In this document: positions 4,653 through 9,740 of the stretch, in pieces
Layout: each line of letters starts with the position of its first letter
How positions within the stretch are numbered: position 1 is the stretch's first letter
Origin: Clostridia bacterium
Lineage (GTDB): Bacteria > Bacillota > Clostridia > Oscillospirales > Acutalibacteraceae
DNA: 9,740 nt
Assembly: GCA_017381395.1 (NCBI GenBank)
Contig: JAFOCH010000038.1
Coordinates: 1-9,740 of the forward strand
Direction: 5' to 3'
Notes under the pieces: generated by a model
The model's input: the letters and a program-made list of their open reading frames with translations, nothing else
Databases searched by the model: none
What the model was told of the DNA's origin: nothing
Translations under genes and position numbers: made by a program

Positions 4653-6649
4653 ACTAAATCGTCGGCCCAATTTTCGTAATCACGAGGCTCGGACACCTTT
4701 CCTTCGGTAATTATAAAGGTTTGATAAAGCGCCTTTTTGCTTCCGACAACAACGTAAACGTAAACCTCTTCCTCACTTTTTTCGGTAGAAAATTTAAAGG
4801 TATAGTCGGAAATGTCCTTTTTAACACTTTCAGTTTTATCCTTTACAGTTGAGGGATTTTTTTCAAGTGCGTCAAGGTCGCCGCCACATAAAACTAGGAA
4901 TGAATATGTATCAGTACCGAAATCGGTAGGTTTCGTTACCGAAACCTCGAAATCGTATTCTACAGGCGCCTTTCCGGTGCTAACATAAATAATTATCTCC
5001 TGACCGACGCCATAGCTTGTACCCTCGGGAACAGATTGAGAAACGACCTTGCCCTCGTACAGCTCGGAATCCTTTTCCTTAACAATTACTACAAATCCAT
5101 CAAGCAATGTCTTTGCGTCCTCGACAGAAAGGCCAGTAACATCCTTGACTACCTTATACTTAACCTCTTTGCCCAGACTGACGTAAAGTATAACCTCTGA
5201 TCCCTTATCAACGGGTGTACCCTTTTGCGGAGAGGTCGAAATCACGTGATTTTGATCAATTGTTTCGTCATTCTTTTCCTTTATTACAGGGAGGAGGCCG
5301 CTTGTTTCAATCTTTTTCTTTGCTTCCTCGTAATACAGATTATACACGTCAGGAACGTCAACCTTGTTCTTACCATTGCTGATCGTAACCTTAACCGTTG
5401 TTCCCTCTTTAATCGCCTTACCCGACTTTATATCCTGGTCGATAATTACATTGTAATCATATTCGTCCGAGTAACCCCTATCCCTTTCAATAATAATTAT
5501 ATCGGGATAGTTCATCTTTGCATCGTCGATATTAAGTCCCACTAAATTCGGGCAGTCAAATTCAGCAATTTCGTCCTTGTTAAATACTAGCCAAGCCGCA
5601 AAACAGGCGAATACGATAATAATTGCCGCCGCTACCCCTGCAAGTATCGGTAAAACAGGACTTTTTTTCTTTTCTTCGCCTTCGTCGTAATATTCCTCGT
5701 CGTAATAATCATTATCAGATTCAGGCGGCACAATGCCACTGTCACTATAAAGATCAACATCGTTAGCCGAATCATATTCGCTAGCGTCCACACACGCCTC
5801 TTCGTACCCGAAGTCAACCTCAGGATTGCGCTTAAACTCCTCTAAATCACGAAGCATTTCGGCGTCTGAATGATAACGATGCTCGGGATTTTTTCTCATA
5901 GCGCGCATGGTTATCTGCTCAATTCCGAGAGGAATGGAGCTGTCAATTTCGCGCGGATGGGTGGGCTCGTCCTGAAGCTGCATTATCGCAACCATAACGG
6001 CACTATCCCCATCAAACGGCAATCTACCCGTAAGCATTTCGTACAAAAGTACTCCTACGGAATAGAGGTCGGCCTTTTCATCAATCGGGCCGCCCTTTGC
6101 TTGTTCGGGGCTAATATAATGAACCGAACCAATTGCTTTGTCGGTAATGGTCATTTCTTCACTACGAGAAAAGCGAGCAATACCAAAGTCGGTTACCTTT
6201 ATAGTTCCGTCGCGTAAAAGCATGATATTCTGCGGCTTTATGTCGCGGTGAACAATGCCCTTATCGTGTGAATGCTGTAACGCACGTAAAATCTGAACTG
6301 CGAAATAAAGCGAATCCTTCCATGGTACACTTTGCTTTCTTTCGATATATTCCTTTAAGGTGATGCCGTCGATGTATTCCATAACTATATACTGGAAATT
6401 GTCGCCGAAGCTAACGTCAAACACCTTTACGATATTGGGATGAGAGAGTACGGAAATAACCTTTGACTCATTCTGAAAACGACGTAAAAACTCGCTATTT
6501 GAGCCAAATTCCTCTTTCAAGATTTTAACGGCAACGATTTTATTCTCTTGAATATCGTACGCCTTATACACAACTGCCATTCCGCCGACACCGATAATTT
6601 CATGTATCTCGTATCTTCCGTCGAGTCGCTTTCCTAAAAATCTATCCAT
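4649..6649 (-). CDS. prkC: PASTA-domain Ser/Thr protein kinase, membrane-anchored
   Basis: PrkC-type kinases sense cell-wall muropeptides or lipid II through external PASTA repeats. They control cell-wall synthesis and, in Bacillus, spore germination. Residues 11-272 form a Hanks-type kinase: glycine loop GVGGMAVVY (20-28), Lys42, HRDIKPQN (134-141) with catalytic Asp136, DFG (154-156), and an activation loop with Thr167 and Thr169 leading to SPEQ. A highly acidic linker (about 277-327) leads to KKK and one membrane helix (about 334-356). Three PASTA repeats follow outside the cell (about 362-426, 429-493 and 496-558). A C-terminal beta-rich extension of about 105 residues completes the protein, as in B. 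subtilis PrkC. The total of 666 residues is typical. GGAGGG overlapping the prpC stop serves as ribosome binding site, and rsgA overlaps the 3' end. All catalytic residues are present. Confidence 0.96.
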   Translation of the reverse strand: MDRFLGKRLDGRYEIHEIIGVGGMAVVYKAYDIQENKIVAVKILKEEFGSNSEFLRRFQNESKVISVLSHPNIVKVFDVSFGDNFQYIVMEYIDGITLKEYIERKQSVPWKDSLYFAVQILRALQHSHDKGIVHRDIKPQNIMLLRDGTIKVTDFGIARFSRSEEMTITDKAIGSVHYISPEQAKGGPIDEKADLYSVGVLLYEMLTGRLPFDGDSAVMVAIMQLQDEPTHPREIDSSIPLGIEQITMRAMRKNPEHRYHSDAEMLRDLEEFKRNPEVDFGYEEACVDASEYDSANDVDLYSDSGIVPPESDNDYYDEEYYDEGEEKKKSPVLPILAGVAAAIIIVFACFAAWLVFNKDEIAEFDCPNLVGLNIDDAKMNYPDIIIIERDRGYSDEYDYNVIIDQDIKSGKAIKEGTTVKVTISNGKNKVDVPDVYNLYYEEAKKKIETSGLLPVIKEKNDETIDQNHVISTSPQKGTPVDKGSEVILYVSLGKEVKYKVVKDVTGLSVEDAKTLLDGFVVIVKEKDSELYEGKVVSQSVPEGTSYGVGQEIIIYVSTGKAPVEYDFEVSVTKPTDFGTDTYSFLVLCGGDLDALEKNPSTVKDKTESVKKDISDYTFKFSTEKSEEEVYVYVVVGSKKALYQTFIITEGKVSEPRDYENWADDLV

Positions 6650-6660
6650 GATAGCCCTCC

Positions 6661-7395
6661 TTATTCCTTTACCGACAATGTAACAACGGTAATGTTATCT
6701 CCGCCACCGTTATTATTCGCGGTATCAATAAGTACATCGGGGTATTCACTGATTTTATTCTTTTTAATTATTTTTGCTATCTTTTTATCCTCGACGAAAT
6801 TTGTCAGTCCGTCGGTACAAATCAGTAATATGTCATCTTTTGAAAGTGAAATCTCGTCATAATCCACGTCAACCTTATCACGTACGCCGAGAGCACGAGT
6901 TATCACATTTCGGTTGGGGTGCTTTTTGGCTTCCTGCTCGGTGATTTCGCCATTATCGAGCATTGACTGAATAACCGAATGATCGTGGGTAATCTGTTCA
7001 ATTTCATTTGAGCTGACAATATACGCTCTGGAATCACCAACGTGAACGATATGAGCCGAATTATCGACAACAATGGCAGCAACTACAGTGGTACCCATTC
7101 CTGAAAGGGTTTCATCTTCCTGCGCTCTGTCATATATTTCGGTATTAGCGGCGATGACAGCCGACATCAGTAAATAACGCATCGAATTGGAGCCCATATT
7201 ATGTCGATAGGCCGATTTAATATGTTCACTTATAACGTTTGTTGCAATTTCGCTCGCAATATTACCGCCGTTTGCGCCACCCATTCCGTCGCATACAACG
7301 ACAAAGCCGACAGAGTCGGATATTTTGCCCGTGATGAATGAATCCTGATTAGAGCTTCTCATACGGCCAATATCGCTTGCGCCTGAAATAATCAT
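6661..7395 (-). CDS. prpC: PP2C-family Ser/Thr protein phosphatase
   Basis: This 244-residue Mn2+/Mg2+-dependent phosphatase (PrpC/Stp) removes phosphate from PrkC and its substrates. It has the metal and phosphate sites of bacterial PP2Cs: Arg11 and Asp18 in GRMRSSNQDS, VCDGMGG at 34-40, MGTT at 100-103, HVGDSRAY at 118-125, CTDGL at 193-197 and GGGDNIT at 230-236. No membrane segment is visible, so it is cytosolic. Length fits the family (about 240-255). The start at 7395 has AAAGGAG ten bases upstream. The kinase gene begins 11 bases after the stop, and its ribosome binding site overlaps the prpC stop, so the antagonistic pair is made together. The 68-base spacer upstream holds a weak sigma-A-like promoter. 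Confidence 0.95.
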   Translation of the reverse strand: MIISGASDIGRMRSSNQDSFITGKISDSVGFVVVCDGMGGANGGNIASEIATNVISEHIKSAYRHNMGSNSMRYLLMSAVIAANTEIYDRAQEDETLSGMGTTVVAAIVVDNSAHIVHVGDSRAYIVSSNEIEQITHDHSVIQSMLDNGEITEQEAKKHPNRNVITRALGVRDKVDVDYDEISLSKDDILLICTDGLTNFVEDKKIAKIIKKNKISEYPDVLIDTANNNGGGDNITVVTLSVKE

Positions 7396-7433
7396 ACCTA
7401 TCTCACTCCTTTATAGTTTGCGTTTATTCTACA

Positions 7434-7462
7434 ATTTTATCATATATTTATTGCCATTTAAA
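7434..7462 (-). promoter_or_regulatory. Weak sigma-A-like promoter between rlmN and prpC
   Basis: On the minus strand TTTAAA (7462-7457, 4 of 6 to consensus) and TAAAAT (7439-7434, 5 of 6) are spaced 17 bases apart, starting just after the rlmN stop codon. The only sizeable intergenic gap in the cluster makes a secondary promoter for the prpC-prkC-rsgA-thiN part plausible. The region is AT-rich, so chance matches are likely. Confidence 0.35.
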
Positions 7463-7463
7463 G

Positions 7464-8504
7464 TTACAGTTTTGTATCATTTTGAGTATGTTTTTGTCGA
7501 AGCTGACCGCACGATGCCGAAATATCGGAGCCAAGTGTTCGTCTTACGGTCGCATTCATTCCGTTTTGATTGAGATAATTACAGAATTCACGAACTCGGT
7601 CGCTCTTTTCATAATTATTCTCCTTGACCTTGTTAACAGGTATCAGATTGATGTGACAGACAAGTCCCTTTAACAATCTAATCAGCTCGTCGGCACATTC
7701 GCGGCTATCGTTAACTCCCTTTATCAAGGCATATTCAAACGAAATTCGCCTTCCTGTGCGGTTAAAATAGTCGCGACAGGCGGAAATAAGCTCGACTACA
7801 TTCCATTTTTTATTTATGGGCATCATAGTATTTCTAATTCGATCATTTGGTGCATGAAGCGAAACCGAAAGTGTAATTTGGCTATCAAGCTCCATAAAGC
7901 GACGAATACCATCAACCCTTCCACAAGTCGAGAGCGAAATATGACGCATTCCGATATTAAGTCCCTTTTCATCGCCGACAAGGGCTAAAAAGCGCACTAC
8001 ATTATCGAAATTATCAAATGGTTCACCTATTCCCATCATAACAATATTTGAAATTCGGATACCCCTATCCTTTTGTGCCGTCATAATCTGTGACAACATT
8101 TCGGATGCGGTAAGTGAACGGACTAGTCCGCCAATGGTAGATGCGCAGAATTTGCAACCCATTCTACAGCCAACCTGGGACGAAATACAAATAGCCCAGC
8201 CGTGCTCATATTTCATCAGTACGCTTTCGATACATTCGCCGTCATAGAGTCTAAACAAATACTTAACCGTTTCATCGAGTTTTGAATCAAATCTGTCCTC
8301 GATTTCGCAATTTGCGATATAGTACCCATCATCGAGCAACAAGCGCAGTTCCTTTGACAAGTTTGTCATTTCGTCAAAGGTGGTTACGCATCTCTTTTGA
8401 AGCCAGTCGAATATTTGAGCCGCTCTGAATTTAGGTTGACCGAGCGCCTTCATTTCAACCTCGATTTCGGCCAAGGTCATTGATTTTATATCCTTTTTAA
8501 CCAT
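7464..8504 (-). CDS. rlmN: Dual-specificity 23S rRNA (A2503-C2) / tRNA (A37-C2) methyltransferase
   Basis: RlmN is a radical-SAM enzyme that methylates C2 of A2503 in 23S rRNA, and of A37 in some tRNAs. The 346-residue protein has the cluster motif CRMGCKFC (Cys113, Cys117 and Cys120 bind the 4Fe-4S cluster). It also has the GEP motif in MGIGEPFDN (157-165) and the two cysteines of the methylation mechanism: Cys106 in CISSQVGC and Cys332 in SDISASCGQL, which carries the transferred methyl group. The N-terminal helical domain (about 1-90) is normal for the family, as is the length. The ATG at 8504 abuts the rsmB stop (TAAATG), with AAAGGAT in the end of rsmB as ribosome binding site. No Cfr-specific feature is apparent; synteny with rsmB and prpC argues for housekeeping RlmN rather than the resistance enzyme Cfr. 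Confidence 0.96.
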   Translation of the reverse strand: MVKKDIKSMTLAEIEVEMKALGQPKFRAAQIFDWLQKRCVTTFDEMTNLSKELRLLLDDGYYIANCEIEDRFDSKLDETVKYLFRLYDGECIESVLMKYEHGWAICISSQVGCRMGCKFCASTIGGLVRSLTASEMLSQIMTAQKDRGIRISNIVMMGIGEPFDNFDNVVRFLALVGDEKGLNIGMRHISLSTCGRVDGIRRFMELDSQITLSVSLHAPNDRIRNTMMPINKKWNVVELISACRDYFNRTGRRISFEYALIKGVNDSRECADELIRLLKGLVCHINLIPVNKVKENNYEKSDRVREFCNYLNQNGMNATVRRTLGSDISASCGQLRQKHTQNDTKL

Positions 8505-9740
8505 TTAGTCTATCCTTTCGGCAACGGCGATAAAGAAGCCGTCACCACCCTTTTCACTTGGCAAAATTGTTTGTGTGCTGATTGCTTTGAAATGCGGATT
8601 TAAAGAAATAAAACGGTCAAAAACGTCCTCGTTTTCTTCCCTCAGAATAGTGCAGGTTGAATAGACAATTTTTCCATTCGGCTTTACATATTTTGCCGCA
8701 TTTTCAAGAATATTATACTGAATTTCGGGTAAATCTTTTATTTCGTCCTCATTTTTATATTTTATGTCGGGTTTGCGTCCCATTATGCCGAGCCCCGAAC
8801 AAGGAGCATCACATAAAACGCGATCGAACTCGCCCATTTCGCTATTATAAACCGAGGCATCGGCTACAAAGGTTTTTATATTATCAAGTGAAAGTCGCTT
8901 TGCGCCACTCGAAATCAGCTTAACTCTATGCTCATACAGGTCGCAGGAAACAATTTCACCCGTGCCGTTCATTATTTCAGACGCCGTAAATGTCTTTCCT
9001 CCCGGAGCGGCACAAATGTCAAGCACTCGCATATTATCGCTCAAATCAAGGGACGCGACACAAATCTGGCTCGACAAATCCTGAACGTGAAAATACCCGT
9101 TTTTGTATGCCGAAAGCCCGTCGATAGCACCCGATTGCGAGATTACTTTGATACTGTTATTAATATCGGTTTTTTCGATTTCTACGCCTTCATCATGAAG
9201 TTTTAAAATAAGTTCATCTGCACTGATTTTAGTATTATTCACACGCAGATATACGTCCGACTTTTTCAACATTTCGGTAAAAATTTCTTTCGCCTTTTCT
9301 GTGCCAAACTGATTAACAAATCGGGAAACAATCCATTCAGGAAATGAATAACAAATGCTAATCGATTTGACCGAATCATCGTCGGGCAAGCAGCCCTTTC
9401 CCTCTCGGTCAACATTTCTCAACACAGCATTTACATAGCCTGATGAATTGGAATTTTTTGACCGCTTAACCAAATTAACCGACTCATTAATCGCGGCAAA
9501 GGGTGGAATTTTATCCATATATAAAAGCTGAAAAACGCCGATTCTTAAAGCCGCCGCAACATAGTACGGTAGCTTTTTTATCGGCTGTTTCGAATATTTT
9601 GACAATATGTAATCAATGGTAATTTTTCTATCCAGAACGCCATAAAACAGGGCGGTTGCCAGAGCCGAATCAGCCCCGACAAGTCCGTCCTGCTTTATCA
9701 CATTATCAATAACCAGATTTGAAAATCCACCGTCAGACTC
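8505..9740 (-). CDS. rsmB: 16S rRNA (cytosine-967-C5)-methyltransferase, 5' end outside window
   Basis: The frame stays open to the right edge, so the start lies outside; 411 residues are visible. The first visible residues ESDGGFSNLVID are typical of the RsmB N-terminus, so the GTG at 9701 is not the true start. The N-terminal NusB-like RNA-binding domain covers roughly visible residues 1-145 (LFYGVLDRKITIDYIL, RIGVFQLLYMDKIP, NAVLRN). The Rossmann methyltransferase domain has SAM motif I DICAAPGGKT (241-250), motif IV DAPCSG with Cys314, and motif VI YSTCTILREEN with catalytic Cys363. It ends in GGDGFF near the C-terminus. The enzyme methylates C967 of 16S rRNA. It is followed directly by rlmN, giving two rRNA methylases in a row. 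Only about 20-40 residues are likely missing, judged from usual family length. Confidence 0.95.
   Translation of the reverse strand, partial: ESDGGFSNLVIDNVIKQDGLVGADSALATALFYGVLDRKITIDYILSKYSKQPIKKLPYYVAAALRIGVFQLLYMDKIPPFAAINESVNLVKRSKNSNSSGYVNAVLRNVDREGKGCLPDDDSVKSISICYSFPEWIVSRFVNQFGTEKAKEIFTEMLKKSDVYLRVNNTKISADELILKLHDEGVEIEKTDINNSIKVISQSGAIDGLSAYKNGYFHVQDLSSQICVASLDLSDNMRVLDICAAPGGKTFTASEIMNGTGEIVSCDLYEHRVKLISSGAKRLSLDNIKTFVADASVYNSEMGEFDRVLCDAPCSGLGIMGRKPDIKYKNEDEIKDLPEIQYNILENAAKYVKPNGKIVYSTCTILREENEDVFDRFISLNPHFKAISTQTILPSEKGGDGFFIAVAERID

Noticed and set aside
5552..5820. Acidic, low-complexity stretch with the adjacent membrane segment in prkC as a possible frameshift or domain junction error
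   Set aside because: PrkC kinases normally have a variable charged linker before the membrane helix, and the frame runs unbroken through the kinase, linker, helix and PASTA repeats.
7464..8504. A Cfr-type resistance methyltransferase instead of RlmN
   Set aside because: The surrounding genes are the standard housekeeping cluster, and the sequence follows RlmN motifs with no sign of transfer.
9699..9701. GTG at 9701 as the rsmB start
   Set aside because: The frame continues upstream to the window edge with residues typical of the RsmB N-terminus, so the gene is cut by the window.

Overview
The window reads as a chromosomal segment of a spore-forming member of the Clostridia, probably an anaerobic gut-type Oscillospirales/Ruminococcus relative. 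This rests on the gene order rsmB-rlmN-prpC-prkC-rsgA-thiN, which is typical of low-GC Gram-positives, and on two sporulation genes (spoVM and a SipL-type SPOCS/LysM protein), strong AGGAGG-like ribosome binding sites and moderate AT richness. The lineage is inferred from gene content and not from any database match. All supported genes lie on the minus strand, so transcription runs from high to low coordinates.

Positions 9740 to 3154 hold one long, tightly packed housekeeping cluster. It contains rsmB (5' end outside the window), rlmN, the PP2C phosphatase prpC, the PASTA kinase prkC, the ribosome-assembly GTPase rsgA and thiamine pyrophosphokinase thiN. Junctions are TAA-ATG abutting, ATGA overlap, TAATG overlap or an 11-base gap; only rlmN-prpC has a longer spacer (68 bases), with a weak promoter-like signal. 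The cluster ends at a strong hairpin plus T-tract at 3100-3146.

Positions 3153 to 1200 form a sporulation segment. Two very short genes sit between thiN and the next large gene. One is a 53-residue protein with two hydrophobic segments (2938-3099). The other is a 28-residue SpoVM (2833-2919), closed by a clear terminator (2788-2825). After it comes a 508-residue protein with SPOCS repeats and a C-terminal LysM domain, best read as SipL. SpoVM marks the forespore membrane for SpoIVA, and SipL binds SpoIVA in Clostridioides difficile, so the segment encodes both partners that anchor the spore-coat basement layer.

Positions 1199 to 1 hold rhamnulose-1-phosphate aldolase (rhaD), translationally coupled by an ATGA overlap to the start of trmB (tRNA guanine-N7 methyltransferase), which runs off the left edge. 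A perfect TTGACA-17-TATAAT promoter precedes rhaD. Its -35 box lies in the loop of a 15-bp perfect inverted repeat that could be the sipL terminator, an operator, or both.

I see no transposon, phage, CRISPR, tRNA or rRNA. The most interesting parts are the two genes of under 60 codons, the spoVM-sipL neighbourhood, and the two places where promoter-like signals are embedded in terminator-like hairpins.
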